A DNA stretch of 64,000 bases from Pseudomonadota bacterium (lineage in GTDB: Bacteria > Pseudomonadota > Gammaproteobacteria > UBA9214). The notes below the pieces were generated by a model that was not told the origin of the DNA, did no database searches, and was given only the letters and a program-made list of their open reading frames with translations. Where the stretch lies: contig JAWLAI010000006.1 of NCBI GenBank assembly GCA_041395565.1, positions 248,001 through 312,000 of the forward strand, in the 5' to 3' direction. Below, piece after piece: positions 34,983-45,358 of the stretch (position 1 is its first letter; the number at the start of each line of letters is the position of its first letter). The position numbers and the translations under genes are program-made.

Positions 34983-35918
34983 TCAGGCCATTTGATCGAC
35001 GCTGTTCGTATCTGCCGCCGCCGCGGTCGTGGCTGCGGTGTCGAGACCGGCCAGTTCGCGGTACATGTTCACGAAGGTTTCCCGAATCATGTCCCGATTC
35101 TCCGGCGAAAACAGCGTACGCATACCGCCCAGCGCCTCGAAATCAGATCTCAGCGTCTGCAGAAAGGAATTGAAAGCCTGCCCCAGGTTCTCTACCACGG
35201 AAGTACCGGTATCAGCGCCGCCGGCAGCATCTGTGGCGGAAGCGGGAACAGCGTCCACGGTTGCAGCCGGATCCGTCCCGGCGGTTTCAGCGCCTGGTTC
35301 CGTGACTGCGGCAGCAACGGCAGCCGTGTCGGCGGCAGGCGCCGCCGCTGCGGCGTCAGCAGCGCCGGTCGCATCGGGTTCGGCAACGGGTATCCCGGTC
35401 TTGACGGCGTTCACTAGCTCGTCGTAGGCATCGCTGAAACCTGCCATGGCGCCACGCCGACCGATCTCGCCGTTGTCGTAGCGATCCACCACATCCTGAA
35501 TCGCCGCCTCGAATCGTTGCTGCGCAGCCTGCACGCCTTCCTGCTGTCCGGTCGCTGCCAGAACGTCCGACACCTGGGAGCTCAAATCCGCTACGGCCGA
35601 TCCGATCTGTTCACCGATGACTTCGCGTCGCGCCGCCCGCATCTGATCCTGCAGGAAAGACCCCATGCCCATGGCGAAACGCCCGAAACCGTGGCCACCA
35701 TGACCGTGACGCTCACCGTGTCCGTGCTCATGCCTGAATTCAGGCCCGTGATGCGGGCCGCGATAATGGATGGACGTATCCTCATCCGCCCCGCCTCGAA
35801 CCGATGACTCCGTGGCTTCGTCATCACAATTGCAACGCTGGACCTGGCTCGATTGCCGCACCGGTCTGTCCATGACCGTGTTCGCTATGGACTGATTCCC
35901 GACTGAAGATATGCTCAT
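34983..35918 (-). CDS. Flagellar-regulon protein of unknown function, His/Gly-rich N-terminus
   Basis: From the ATG at 35918 (GAGGT ribosome binding site) the protein has 311 residues. The N-terminus MSISSVGNQSIANTVMD is like many flagellar hook and filament-region proteins. A His/Gly-rich stretch at about 50-78 and a helical region (100-165) follow. A low-complexity Ala/Asp/Thr linker at about 175-245 precedes a C-terminal helix pair (QAFNSFLQTLRSDFEALGG). No signal peptide is seen. It lies just after flgL and has a probable sigma-28 promoter, so late flagellar expression is likely. Confidence 0.7.
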   Translation of the reverse strand: MSISSVGNQSIANTVMDRPVRQSSQVQRCNCDDEATESSVRGGADEDTSIHYRGPHHGPEFRHEHGHGERHGHGGHGFGRFAMGMGSFLQDQMRAARREVIGEQIGSAVADLSSQVSDVLAATGQQEGVQAAQQRFEAAIQDVVDRYDNGEIGRRGAMAGFSDAYDELVNAVKTGIPVAEPDATGAADAAAAAPAADTAAVAAAVTEPGAETAGTDPAATVDAVPASATDAAGGADTGTSVVENLGQAFNSFLQTLRSDFEALGGMRTLFSPENRDMIRETFVNMYRELAGLDTAATTAAAADTNSVDQMA

Positions 35919-35971
35919 ACCTGACCTCACTATTCCCTGTTTGGACGGGTCTCATGCAACCCATGGCTGCT

Positions 35972-35998
35972 GCATCGGCCTGGCCGGGAATTGCTTGA
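35972..35998 (-). promoter_or_regulatory. Probable sigma-28 (FliA) promoter
   Basis: On the minus strand TCAAG begins at 35998. GCCGATGC lies at 35979-35972, with 15 bases between the four-base TCAA and the -10 box. The consensus is TAAAG or TCAAG, N14, GCCGATAA. Two -10 bases deviate. It is placed about 50 bases before the gene at 34983-35918. Confidence 0.5.
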
Positions 35999-36030
35999 TA
36001 GCGCAGCGTGCGCCGGTTTTCTGACACCGG

Positions 36031-36936
36031 CTAGCGCAGATAATTAAAGAGATTGAGCTCCTGCACCTTGGAAAATACCTGTTGCGATGCCTGCAGGGCG
36101 AGGAGCTCGCGGTTGAACTTGGAAACGGCCTCGGTGTAATCGAGATCGACCAGGTCCGATCGCTCGCGGTCGAGCACCAGACCGAAAGACTGGTTGATAT
36201 CGCGCTGCTCCTGGGCTGTCCGGAGCCTGCTGCCGACATCTGCCCGTACGCCGGTCAGCTGATCCATAGCAACATCGATGTCAGTCAGCGTTTCACCGGC
36301 CGGCGCGCCGGCCGCCAGGGCATCGGCAAAATCCTTCACCACGTCGAAAACGCTGCCGGTACCACCGGCAGCACGCGCCACGCCCATGAAGACATGCATG
36401 CCGTTGTCGGTGACCGGCAGTTGCCGCGACGCGCTTACCTGCAGCTGCTGACGCCCCTGGTCTCCGTTATAGGTAACAGTCCCCGCCGCATCGACCGCGA
36501 ACGGCATGGTGTCCGACTGGTAGCCGGAGAACATGAACTCGCCACTGACATTGCGCGTATTAGCCACCGCTACCAGACCGTCCATGAGTGAACGCACCTC
36601 CACCTCGACAGTCTTGAGATCCTCGGGTGAGAGCGTGGCATTCAGTGCATTGACGGCCAGCTCGCGTACCCGCTGCAGCAGGTCGATACCCGTTGCCAGC
36701 GTGCCCTCTTCCAGCTCCAGCCTGCTTTGCGCGGTATCGATATTTTCGATGTACTGTTGGTTCATCGTTTGATGCTCATGTAGCTGCAGGCTGCGGAGAC
36801 TGGCGGCCGGATCATCGGAAGGGGACACCAGCCGCTTGCCGGTCGACATCTGCAGTTCAGTACGGGCCAGTGTCGCCTGCTGGTTCTGCATGGCAGTCAC
36901 ACGCTGCTGGAACAACTGCGCTGTGGAAATACGCAT
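36031..36936 (-). CDS. flgL: Flagellar hook-filament junction protein FlgL
   Basis: FlgL (HAP3) links hook and filament. The 301-residue protein begins MRISTAQLFQQRVTAMQNQQATL, has the flagellin-like segment TGKRLVSPSDDPAASLRSLQL, and ends LQASQQVFSKVQELNLFNYLR. Both ends are the helical export/assembly regions of the family. It begins one base after the flgK stop. Confidence 0.95.
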   Translation of the reverse strand: MRISTAQLFQQRVTAMQNQQATLARTELQMSTGKRLVSPSDDPAASLRSLQLHEHQTMNQQYIENIDTAQSRLELEEGTLATGIDLLQRVRELAVNALNATLSPEDLKTVEVEVRSLMDGLVAVANTRNVSGEFMFSGYQSDTMPFAVDAAGTVTYNGDQGRQQLQVSASRQLPVTDNGMHVFMGVARAAGGTGSVFDVVKDFADALAAGAPAGETLTDIDVAMDQLTGVRADVGSRLRTAQEQRDINQSFGLVLDRERSDLVDLDYTEAVSKFNRELLALQASQQVFSKVQELNLFNYLR

Positions 36937-36937
36937 A

Positions 36938-38896
36938 CTAGCTTCTCACCGCGTTTATTAACGAATCGAATAACTGGCTGGCGACGGAAAGCACCTGCGC
37001 CGCAGCCTGATAGGCTTGCTGATAGCGCACCATGTCGGCTGCCTCTTCATCCAGGTTGACACCGGATGCCTCGGACCAGGCCGACTGGCTCTGTTCAAGC
37101 ACTGTGCGCTGGACATCACTGCTGACCTGCGCCTGGTGGGTCGCACTGCCGACATCGGCCACCATCTCGCCATAAGCATCATTGAAGCCCAGGGTGCCGC
37201 CAGCCATGAGGCGTTCCGTCTGCAGCCCCGCCATCAGCAAGGCATTGCGATTATCGCCCGTACCGTTGCTGTTGTAAGTTACGTTGAATTCATCGCCAGC
37301 CGCGGGATTACCCGTGATTCTGACCCTGTAGCCGTAATCGACACCGAGCGTCGCCGTTGGAAAGATGTCCGCACCCGACGCCGGATCGTAGGTTCCCGAG
37401 TCGATCACGGCAGACGTCGACTGGTCGACGATTTCGTACGCCGTCGGGCTGGTGAAATGGACCAGGACGGAAGGATTGAGGGTGCCGGGCGGCGTCTGGA
37501 ATGCGGCGTTGTCGATGTCCGTCACCGTGCCGGCGCTGATTTGCCCGGTTCCTGCATTTGCCAGCGCCGCGGAAGTGCGTACTGGCGCTGCCAGCGCCAG
37601 ATCACGCGGATTCTCGATCAGCATCCGGAAGTCGCCGGCACCGTTCCTTACCGGACGGATCGTGTAACCGTCACCTGCAGCGGCACCCGACCCCACAACG
37701 ATGCTGACACCTTCCGCTACGAACGGATCGGCAACCGTACCTGACCCGCTGAGCGGCACGGCCTGTCCACTGCCTGACCGTGTCAGTGCCCAACCACTGC
37801 CATCGAATGATAGATGATAATCATCTGTCGTCAGCTTCGACACATCGTCGAAGGAAACGCTGATACTGCCAGTCGTATTGGCGTCGGCAACAACCTGGGG
37901 GCTGGTGACCGAGAACATCTCCTGGCCCGGCAGTCCGTTCAGGCTGACGCCGGCACGGTGCTGCTCGTTCATGAAGGTAGCCAACTCAACCCCGATGCGC
38001 CCCAGCGCGTTCACTGCCGGGTCGAGGACCTGATCGCGATAACGCAGCAGCCCGCCGAGTTCACCGCCGGTGATGAGGCCGGTCACAGTGATCGGTTGTG
38101 CGCCGCCGACACCAATGGTGATGTCATACTGGCCGGGATCGTCACTGCGCTCAACCAGACCAACCGTATTCGCCCTGACACCGAGAACCAGCGACTGGCC
38201 GTTGCCGATGAATACGTTCATCGCCCCGTCATCCTGCGAAGTGGTCGTCAGGGCAACATACTCCGACAGCTGCAACACCAACTGGTCGCGCGAGTCGAGC
38301 AGGTCATTCGGCGGCTGCCCGCCAGCAGCGCTCTGTGCATCAATGATCTGCTGATTGACAGAGGCGATGGAGCCGGCAAGCCTGTTGATCTGTTCCACTT
38401 TGGCCGCCATTTGCGTTCCCAGGCTGCGCCGGCTGTCGGTCATCCATTTGTCCAACCCCTGGAAACGCGATGCCAGCGCATCCGCCTCGCTCAACAGCAC
38501 CTGGCGCGCTGCATTCGAGGCCGGGTCATTCGCGACTCCCTGTACTGCATCGAAAAACGAGCCCAGCACCGGCGTCAGCCCGGAGTTTTCATCCGCCAGC
38601 AGGTCATCCAGCCGACCGGCCATGGATGCCATGATGTCCAGATCATGGAAACTCGTGGTATTGGAGCGCAGCTCATCGGATATGAACTGGTTATAGCTGC
38701 GCTTGACGGTAATGACATCGACACCGTTGCCGATGTAGCCGGCCCCTGTGCCCTGCGGCAGCCTGGCCGCCAGCTCCACTCGCTGTCGGCTGTACCCCGG
38801 CGTGTTGACGTTGGCAACGTTGTGGCCGATCGTATCGAGCGCACGCTGATAGCTCAACAGCGCCGAACTTCCGATGTCTAGCAGGCCGCTTGCCAT
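36938..38896 (-). CDS. flgK: Flagellar hook-associated protein FlgK
   Basis: FlgK (HAP1) sits between hook and FlgL. The 652-residue product starts MASGLLDIGSSALLSYQRALDTIGHNVANVNTPGYSRQRVEL, the canonical rod/hook N-terminus with the NVANxNTPGYSRQ motif. The C-terminus GVNLDEEAADMVRYQQAYQAAAQVLS is the family end. It is somewhat longer than E. coli FlgK (about 550), with a larger variable middle. Confidence 0.95.
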   Translation of the reverse strand: MASGLLDIGSSALLSYQRALDTIGHNVANVNTPGYSRQRVELAARLPQGTGAGYIGNGVDVITVKRSYNQFISDELRSNTTSFHDLDIMASMAGRLDDLLADENSGLTPVLGSFFDAVQGVANDPASNAARQVLLSEADALASRFQGLDKWMTDSRRSLGTQMAAKVEQINRLAGSIASVNQQIIDAQSAAGGQPPNDLLDSRDQLVLQLSEYVALTTTSQDDGAMNVFIGNGQSLVLGVRANTVGLVERSDDPGQYDITIGVGGAQPITVTGLITGGELGGLLRYRDQVLDPAVNALGRIGVELATFMNEQHRAGVSLNGLPGQEMFSVTSPQVVADANTTGSISVSFDDVSKLTTDDYHLSFDGSGWALTRSGSGQAVPLSGSGTVADPFVAEGVSIVVGSGAAAGDGYTIRPVRNGAGDFRMLIENPRDLALAAPVRTSAALANAGTGQISAGTVTDIDNAAFQTPPGTLNPSVLVHFTSPTAYEIVDQSTSAVIDSGTYDPASGADIFPTATLGVDYGYRVRITGNPAAGDEFNVTYNSNGTGDNRNALLMAGLQTERLMAGGTLGFNDAYGEMVADVGSATHQAQVSSDVQRTVLEQSQSAWSEASGVNLDEEAADMVRYQQAYQAAAQVLSVASQLFDSLINAVRS

Positions 38897-38934
38897 GACT
38901 TTCCCTCTTCCCTGAGTTACCCGGTCTGTCCGGA

Positions 38935-39915
38935 TCAGCTGTCCGCAGCCGCACCGGAATCCGCGACCAGATCGTTACCCTGTTCGGGCACTATCCGCTC
39001 CATGATGGTCCGGATCTTTTCCGCGTAGTGCGGGTCCGTCGCATAGCCGGCGGACTCCAGTCCGTCCAGATAGGCGTTCGCATCACCAGCCTGCTGCAGC
39101 GCCTGGCGGTAACGCGGATTGCCGCGCAAGAACTCGACATAACCGGATATTGCCTCGTCCAGCGAGGCGTAGCTGCGGAATGCCGCACGTTTTTTAACGG
39201 CAACTCCGTCCTCGAACTCAAGGGTCTGGACGCTGACCTTGTCTCCACCCCACCCAGGATCCGCCTTAATTCCGAATAAATTGAATGTGTTACGACCATC
39301 AGGATGACGCATGGTTTTTTGCCCCCAGCCTGTCTCCAGCGCTGCCTGGGCAACGATCACAGCGGGGTCCAGACCCAGTGCCGCGGCACCGCGCCGGGCG
39401 TGCGGCAACAGTTCGCGGATGAATTCGTCCGGATTCTGTGGCCGCCAGTCAGCATCCGGGCCGGTCGCAACCTTACCCGTAGCGGCGCCCGTCATGTCGA
39501 CCAGCGGCGCCGTCTGGCCCTGGAGGTCCAGCAGTGTCCGTCGTACCCCGTGCAGCGGAACCAGCGGGACTGACGCTGCCGCCGGCTCGTGCGCCGGCGG
39601 CGCAGCTGCCTGTTCCGTCCCACCCAGGCTCCGTACCAACATATCCGCAATGCCGAGACCACGCCCCTTGACCATCTCCAGGGCCAGTTGGCGATCGTAG
39701 ATATCCCGATAGAATTGCGTCTGGTCGCTCTCGAACATGCCATCGCCCGGACTGGCATCACGCATGGCCTTAAGCATGGATTGAACGAAGAGGGCTTCGA
39801 ATTGGCGCGCGGTTTCGCGCAGGGCCTCGGGAGACTGCTGGCCGGCCGCTGCCCGCAATCGAGCGAGACCGCTGAAGTCGGTGTAAACAGAAGCTCCGGA
39901 CGTATCATTGATCAT
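38935..39915 (-). CDS. flgJ: Flagellar rod assembly protein and peptidoglycan hydrolase FlgJ
   Basis: FlgJ caps the growing rod and cuts the cell wall. In the 326-residue protein, residues 20-110 form the rod-binding domain (ARQFEALFVQSMLKAMRDASPGDGMFESD). From about 165 comes the glucosaminidase domain with AQAALETGWGQK (catalytic Glu), FNLFGIKADPGWGG and SYASLDEAISGYVEFLRGNPRY. The dual-domain form is normal for gammaproteobacteria. Confidence 0.95.
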   Translation of the reverse strand: MINDTSGASVYTDFSGLARLRAAAGQQSPEALRETARQFEALFVQSMLKAMRDASPGDGMFESDQTQFYRDIYDRQLALEMVKGRGLGIADMLVRSLGGTEQAAAPPAHEPAAASVPLVPLHGVRRTLLDLQGQTAPLVDMTGAATGKVATGPDADWRPQNPDEFIRELLPHARRGAAALGLDPAVIVAQAALETGWGQKTMRHPDGRNTFNLFGIKADPGWGGDKVSVQTLEFEDGVAVKKRAAFRSYASLDEAISGYVEFLRGNPRYRQALQQAGDANAYLDGLESAGYATDPHYAEKIRTIMERIVPEQGNDLVADSGAAADS

Positions 39916-39937
39916 AGCCAGTCCCGCCGCCAGATGA

Positions 39938-41047
39938 TCAGATCACCAGTAATTCCGCCCGCAACGCACCCGCCACCCTGAGTGCCTCCAGAATTGCCAC
40001 CAGATCACCCGGCGCGGCTCCGACCTGATTGACCGCACGCACGATATCATTCAGCGTGACCCCGGGTTCGAACAGGAACATGCGGCTGCCATCTTCCGAT
40101 ACCGAGATATTCGTACGTGGAACCACCGTGGTGACGCCATCGGACAAAGGCGCTGGCTGGCTCACCTCGGGCTGCTCGGTGATGGTGACAGTAAGACTGC
40201 CATGCGAAACCGCAGCCGGCATGACCCGCACATGACTGCCGATCACGACCGTGCCGGTCCGGGAATTGATGATCACGCGTGCCGCGGCCTCTCCCGGTTC
40301 TACCGGCAGGTTTTCCAGCATCGACACGAACATGACTTTCTTGTCCGCATCCAGCGGCGCCTGTACCCTTACGGAACCACCATCCAGCGCCGTGGCCGTG
40401 TCCTTGCCCATCGCGGAATTGATGCTTTCGACCACACGTGTCGCGGTGGTGAAGTCCGGTGTATTCAGGTTCAGCGTGACCGTATCGGAGGAGTCAAAAG
40501 GGCTCGGCACGCTGCGCTCCACCGTCGCGCCATTGGGTATGCGCCCGACGCTGGGGATATTTACGGTAACGCGCGAGCCATCCGCGCCGTCGGCGCCGAA
40601 TCCGCCGACCACCAGGTTGCCCTGGGCGATGGCATAGACTTGTCCGTCAGCGCCCTTGAGTGGCGACATCAGCAGGGTACCGCCACGCAGGCTCTTGGAA
40701 TTACCCAGTGAGGAAACGGTTATGTCTATGGTCTGGCCGGGCTTGGCGAAGGCCGGCAGGTCGGCACTGATGATCACCGCCGCCGCATTCTTGAGCTGCG
40801 GCTTTGCATTGGGCGGAATGACCACGCCTAACTGCGCCAGCATGCTGGTAAGACTCTGCACGGTGAAGGGCTGACTCGATGAATCGCCGGTGCCATCCAG
40901 CCCGACCACCAGTCCGTAGCCGATCAGCTGGTTGGTTCGGACCCCCGCGACCTGCACCAGATCCTTGATACGCTCAGCATTCGCGGCAGCCGCTACCGTC
41001 ATGAGCAGGCTGGCGAGACAGGCACGTATTATTCGATTCGTTTTCAT
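39938..41047 (-). CDS. flgI: Flagellar P-ring protein FlgI
   Basis: The P-ring protein is exported by Sec. The ATG at 41047 gives 369 residues with signal peptide [24 protein letters not shown]. The start of the mature part is [31 protein letters not shown], a hallmark of FlgI. The C-terminus is [17 protein letters not shown]. An upstream ATG adds 11 residues without a signal. It is followed by flgJ after 22 bases. Confidence 0.96.
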   Translation of the reverse strand: MKTNRIIRACLASLLMTVAAAANAERIKDLVQVAGVRTNQLIGYGLVVGLDGTGDSSSQPFTVQSLTSMLAQLGVVIPPNAKPQLKNAAAVIISADLPAFAKPGQTIDITVSSLGNSKSLRGGTLLMSPLKGADGQVYAIAQGNLVVGGFGADGADGSRVTVNIPSVGRIPNGATVERSVPSPFDSSDTVTLNLNTPDFTTATRVVESINSAMGKDTATALDGGSVRVQAPLDADKKVMFVSMLENLPVEPGEAAARVIINSRTGTVVIGSHVRVMPAAVSHGSLTVTITEQPEVSQPAPLSDGVTTVVPRTNISVSEDGSRMFLFEPGVTLNDIVRAVNQVGAAPGDLVAILEALRVAGALRAELLVI

Positions 41048-41067
41048 CGCATGAATACCCTTTCCCG

Positions 41068-41769
41068 TCAGAATGGCCAAAGTGGCGAGATAAAGAACCG
41101 CGTCAGCCAGCCCATGGCATTGGAGTCCGCCAAGGCCCCCTTGCCGCGGTAGGTGATCTGGGCATCGGCGACCTGGGTCGACAGCACGGTGTTGCTCGGT
41201 CCGATATCCACCGGGCGCACGATACCCCGCAATCTGACGTACTCATCGCCCTGATTGATCGCGATCCATTTCTCACCCTGGATACGCAGATTCCCGTTTG
41301 GCAAAACCTCGGACACCGTCACCGTGATGCTGCCCCGCAGCTTGTTGCTCTGCGAGCTGTCCGAATCGCCGGAGAAATCACTGGCTGATTCGAGCCCGGT
41401 GCTGAGCGGACTGCCGCGCAACGTGGGAGTCTGTCCCAGCACATTCGGTGCAGTGATATCTGTAGTACTATCCTTGGTAACGCCGGTGCTGGCCGTCTTA
41501 CTGGCATCGGTCTGCTCGTCGAGCACCACCGTGAGCAGATCGCCGACATGGCGCGCCTTGATATCCTCGAACAGCGGCCGGGACACGCTGGACATGTAGA
41601 TCGAGCCGTTGTGCTCATGCAGCAGCGGCTGCTGCACTACGGGCGGTACCGGTGCATACTCGGGCTCTCCCTGCCGGGTCAGCACGCTACCCGTGGTACA
41701 TCCTGCCAGCCACATCAGGGCGAACACTGCCAGCAATCTTGACAGCCCGGCTACGACGTCATCCATCAT
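41068..41769 (-). CDS. flgH: Flagellar L-ring lipoprotein FlgH
   Basis: FlgH forms the outer-membrane L-ring. The 233-residue precursor ends its signal peptide in WLAGCTTG, a lipobox. The mature part has [31 protein letters not shown] and the C-terminal [21 protein letters not shown] end. The N-terminal start is [18 protein letters not shown]. It lies between flgG and flgI. Confidence 0.95.
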   Translation of the reverse strand: MMDDVVAGLSRLLAVFALMWLAGCTTGSVLTRQGEPEYAPVPPVVQQPLLHEHNGSIYMSSVSRPLFEDIKARHVGDLLTVVLDEQTDASKTASTGVTKDSTTDITAPNVLGQTPTLRGSPLSTGLESASDFSGDSDSSQSNKLRGSITVTVSEVLPNGNLRIQGEKWIAINQGDEYVRLRGIVRPVDIGPSNTVLSTQVADAQITYRGKGALADSNAMGWLTRFFISPLWPF

Positions 41770-41800
41770 GATCTAGTCCTCCAACGCCCGGATATCACAA

Positions 41801-42586
41801 CTAGAGCGTGTTATTCGCGTATTCCAGCATCTGTTCCGCGGTCGAGATGGCCTTGGAGTTCATCTCGTAGGCACGCTGGGTCTCGATCATGTTGACCAGC
41901 TCCTCCACGGTGTTGACGTTGGATGTCTCCAGCACGCCCTGGGCCAGGGAACCGATTCCCGCCTGCCCCGGGGTACCGGCCTGCGGTGCACCGCTCGAAG
42001 CGGTTTCCAGAAACAGATTCTGGCCGATCGGCTGCAGGCCGGCAGGATTGATGAAATCCGCCAGCTGGATGGTACCCACCTGCGTCGGCACGGAATTACC
42101 CGGCTGAGTCACGGACACGATACCGTCAGTGCTGATGGTGATGTTCTGCGCATCCGCCGGCAGCGAGATACCCGGCTGCAGCGGGTAACCTTTGGCAGTG
42201 ACGATCTCACCGTTCGCATTCACCTGAAAGGTGCCGTCACGCGAATAGCCCAGCGTCCCGTCCGGCATGAGGATCTGGAAAAAGCCGCGCCCTTCCACGG
42301 CCATATCCAGGGCATTGCCGGTCTGCACCAGACTGCCCTGGCTGAACAGCTTCTCGGTTGCCACGACGCGCACACCAGTACCCGTCATCAGGCCGGAATT
42401 GAGCTGAGTGTCCTCCGATGACTGCGCACCGGCCTGGCCGTTGTTCTGATAGAGCAGGTCCTCGAATACAGCGCGCCCGCGCTTGAAGCCGGTGGTGTTG
42501 ACATTGGCGATGTTGTTGGCAGTCACCGACATGCGCGTTTGCTGCGCCTCGAGTCCAGTCTTTGCAATCCACAGTGCCTGATCCAT
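41801..42586 (-). CDS. flgG: Flagellar distal rod protein FlgG
   Basis: The 261-residue distal rod subunit has the N-terminus [47 protein letters not shown], and ends [39 protein letters not shown]. Both terminal helices are the expected coiled-coil forming regions. The size and motifs are standard. Confidence 0.96.
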   Translation of the reverse strand: MDQALWIAKTGLEAQQTRMSVTANNIANVNTTGFKRGRAVFEDLLYQNNGQAGAQSSEDTQLNSGLMTGTGVRVVATEKLFSQGSLVQTGNALDMAVEGRGFFQILMPDGTLGYSRDGTFQVNANGEIVTAKGYPLQPGISLPADAQNITISTDGIVSVTQPGNSVPTQVGTIQLADFINPAGLQPIGQNLFLETASSGAPQAGTPGQAGIGSLAQGVLETSNVNTVEELVNMIETQRAYEMNSKAISTAEQMLEYANNTL

Positions 42587-42635
42587 CCTACCCTCCTTGT
42601 GCTTATGTCTGGCTGCTTCCGGCTATCGCAATGCA

Positions 42636-43376
42636 TTATCCAAGTCGCAGCAGCTGTGATACCGCGCGGTCGTTTTCTTCGGCATTGGCCATGATCTTCA
42701 CCTGCGTCTCGTACTGGCGCGCCAGCTGAATCATGTTGACCATGGCCTCGACTGTATTGACGTTGCTGGACTCCAGTGCGCCGGACTGCAGGGTGACGGC
42801 GCCATCGGCGACCGCAGGTTCGCGGCTTTTCATGTGCATGAGGCCATCCGCGCCTTTCTCCATATCCACAACGTTCGGATTGACCAGCTTGATCCGATCG
42901 ACCACAGTCAGCGTCGTGGCGGTCGCGCCCACCGGCCGGATAGAAATGGTGCCGTCGCCGGCGATCTCGATGGTCTCGAAGGGTGGTACCGCGATGGGGC
43001 TTCCATTCCCCATCACGACATGGCCGGCGCCCGTCCTGAGCAACCCGAGACTGTCCACCCGTAAATCTCCAGCCCGGGTATAGGCTTCATTGCCATCCGG
43101 TCCCTGTACTGCCAGCCAGCCGTCGCCGTTGATCGCGACATCCATATCGCGTCCGGTGCTGAGCGCAGAACCCGGCGTGTAATCCACACCCATGCCAGAG
43201 GCCACGCCGTAGACGCGGCTCGCATGGCCTGGACCGTACACGGGCATGCTGCGGAACGACTCCAGATCGGCGCGGAAACCGGTCGTGGTGGCATTGGCCA
43301 GGTTTTGCGCGTTCACCGCCTGCGACTGCATCGCCTCCCTGGCACCGCTCATCGCGACATACAGCAATCTATCCAT
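42636..43376 (-). CDS. flgF: Flagellar proximal rod protein FlgF
   Basis: The 246-residue rod protein begins MDRLLYVAMSGAREAMQSQAVNAQNLANATTTGFRADLESF and ends SNVNTVEAMVNMIQLARQYETQVKIMANAEENDRAVSQLLRLG. The LANATTTGFR variant and the MDRLLYVAM start are typical of FlgF. It is separated by 29 bases from flgE and by 49 from flgG. Confidence 0.95.
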   Translation of the reverse strand: MDRLLYVAMSGAREAMQSQAVNAQNLANATTTGFRADLESFRSMPVYGPGHASRVYGVASGMGVDYTPGSALSTGRDMDVAINGDGWLAVQGPDGNEAYTRAGDLRVDSLGLLRTGAGHVVMGNGSPIAVPPFETIEIAGDGTISIRPVGATATTLTVVDRIKLVNPNVVDMEKGADGLMHMKSREPAVADGAVTLQSGALESSNVNTVEAMVNMIQLARQYETQVKIMANAEENDRAVSQLLRLG

Positions 43377-43405
43377 GATTCAGTCTGGCTCCAGCTGGTT
43401 CAGGA

Positions 43406-44635
43406 CTAGCGGCCGATGTTGATGACCGTCTGTGTTATCGTGTCGGCCGCCGAGATCACCTGCGCATTCGCCTGGAAGCTGCGCTGCGCGGTAATCAGGC
43501 TGACCAGTTCCTCGGTAATTTCCACGTTGGAATTTTCCAGCGCACCGGACTGCAGGAACCCGAAATTACCCGCGCCTGGCTCGCCCAGTCGCCGGTCACC
43601 CGCGTTGAAGGTTCCACCCCAGGTACTGTCGCCAAGCGGGGTCAGCCCCTGTGGATTGGCGAAATTTGCCAGCGCCACCTTGCCCATCGCTGCCGTCTGG
43701 CCGTTACTGAAACGCGCCAGCACCACACCGCTGGGGTCGATATCAAGTCCACTCAGGCGCCCGGTTGCATAGCCATCCTGGAACAGGGAATTGACCGCAA
43801 AGCTGCTGCCGTATTGCGAAGTTCCTGAGAAATCGTAATCGATGTTCATCGGGGACGCGCCGTTGCCTGGATCGAAGGTACCGAAGTTGACCGGCATCGG
43901 CGCAGTCAGCTGACCCAGGCTGTCGAAGTTGACGGTCTGGACGGCGTTGGTCTGCGTGTCGTCACCGTCGGTCACCACGCGCACGTCCCAGGTCCGCGTC
44001 GCCGTATCGACCTTGCGGAAAAACAGTGCCGTTGTATGGCTCTGCCCGAGACTGTCATAGGTTGTCAGCGAGGTGGAGTAGTTGAAGGTTGCAGGATCGG
44101 AAGGATCGATCGCCCCGGCCCCGAGCTCGTCGGAATTCGCATCAAGGTTGAGCGAGATATCCGCGCCGGTGGTGGGGCTTGGCGCTGTCGTGGTCGCGAC
44201 CAGCTGCAGATCGCCCAGCGACGCGGTACTGAAATTGGTGCCCTGGGGATCCAGCGAGGGATAAGCCTGCAACCGTTGGCCGTTGACATTAACGACATAG
44301 CCGTCGCGGTCAACGCGGAACGCACCGGCGCGGCTGTAGACATGGGAACCCTGGTCGCTCAGCACGAAGAAGCCTTCGCCGTTGACTGCAAGATCGAGCG
44401 CATTCCCAGTAAAGTCGATATTACCCTGAGTGAATAGCGGGGTGACGGATGCGAGACGTACGCCCGCACCGGTATCGAGCGACCCGATACTGCCGAATGC
44501 CGTCGCGTACACGTCGGTAAATTCCGCGCGCGACAGCTTGAAGCCGGTAGTATTGGCATTGGCGATGTTATTCGCCGTGGTATCCAGTGATGCCTGCGCA
44601 GCTGCCAGTCCACTCAAAGCAATACGAAATGACAT
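43406..44635 (-). CDS. flgE: Flagellar hook protein FlgE
   Basis: FlgE is the structural subunit of the hook. The chosen ATG at 44635 gives 409 residues beginning MSFRIALSGLAAAQASLDTTANNIANANTTGFKLSRAEFTDVY. The C-terminus ENSNVEITEELVSLITAQRSFQANAQVISAADTITQTVINI is the family end. A longer frame to 44692 adds 19 residues without homology. The length is within the family range. Confidence 0.95.
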   Translation of the reverse strand: MSFRIALSGLAAAQASLDTTANNIANANTTGFKLSRAEFTDVYATAFGSIGSLDTGAGVRLASVTPLFTQGNIDFTGNALDLAVNGEGFFVLSDQGSHVYSRAGAFRVDRDGYVVNVNGQRLQAYPSLDPQGTNFSTASLGDLQLVATTTAPSPTTGADISLNLDANSDELGAGAIDPSDPATFNYSTSLTTYDSLGQSHTTALFFRKVDTATRTWDVRVVTDGDDTQTNAVQTVNFDSLGQLTAPMPVNFGTFDPGNGASPMNIDYDFSGTSQYGSSFAVNSLFQDGYATGRLSGLDIDPSGVVLARFSNGQTAAMGKVALANFANPQGLTPLGDSTWGGTFNAGDRRLGEPGAGNFGFLQSGALENSNVEITEELVSLITAQRSFQANAQVISAADTITQTVINIGR

Positions 44636-44654
44636 GTGATTTCTCCTGTACCTG

Positions 44655-45329
44655 CTACCTGATCTGCCTGATATCCGAAAAACCCACTTCACCGAGACTC
44701 GCCAGTTCCAGCGTAAGCGGCTTGCCGGCCGCGGGCAGGGTTACGCTGCGCACCGTGTCTGCCAGCATCACGTCATACGCCGCGTTGGCTCCGCCGCTGA
44801 TGCCCTCAGCGCGAATCTCGTAACGACCGGGAGGGGCGGCCGAGCCATCCGTGGCCAGGCCGTCCCAGTTAAAAGTCACCATCCCTGGTGACTGATTACC
44901 CAGACTGACATTCCTTATCAGCTGTCCGGATAAATCGTAGATTCCTATGTTCAGCTCGGCCACCGAATTGGGCAGGTCGACCGCGCCGCCAATTTCACCC
45001 TCTTCCGCAAGCGTGGCCACACTCCCAGGCACGAGCACCTGGCGACCGAGCATCGCTGCAGCCTGCAGGGACTGGTTGGAAACCAGGGAGCCGGTCATGT
45101 TCTGCAACTCGCTACGCACCTCGTCGATGCCGTTCACGGTACCGAACTGTGCCAGCTGGCTCAGGAATTCCCCGTTTTCCATCGGCTTGAACGGATCCTG
45201 GTTCCTGAGCTGGGTGGTCATCAGCATGAGAAAGTCTTCCTGTCCCAGCTCCTTCTTGCCGACGCCGGCCTGAGCGGCTCGTGACAAACCGAGCTCCTCG
45301 AATATGGCTGCATCCTGAATAGTCGTCAT
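44655..45329 (-). CDS. flgD: Flagellar hook scaffold protein FlgD
   Basis: FlgD caps the growing hook. The 224-residue protein has the N-terminal FLMLMTTQLRNQDPFKPMENGEFLSQLAQFGTVNGIDE motif. An Ig-like/tudor region follows (LIRNVSLGNQSPGMVTFNWDGLATDG). It is slightly shorter than some homologues but has all family features. Confidence 0.95.
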   Translation of the reverse strand: MTTIQDAAIFEELGLSRAAQAGVGKKELGQEDFLMLMTTQLRNQDPFKPMENGEFLSQLAQFGTVNGIDEVRSELQNMTGSLVSNQSLQAAAMLGRQVLVPGSVATLAEEGEIGGAVDLPNSVAELNIGIYDLSGQLIRNVSLGNQSPGMVTFNWDGLATDGSAAPPGRYEIRAEGISGGANAAYDVMLADTVRSVTLPAAGKPLTLELASLGEVGFSDIRQIR

Positions 45330-45358
45330 TTTTAATCCCGTCGTTTGTTACGTCACGG

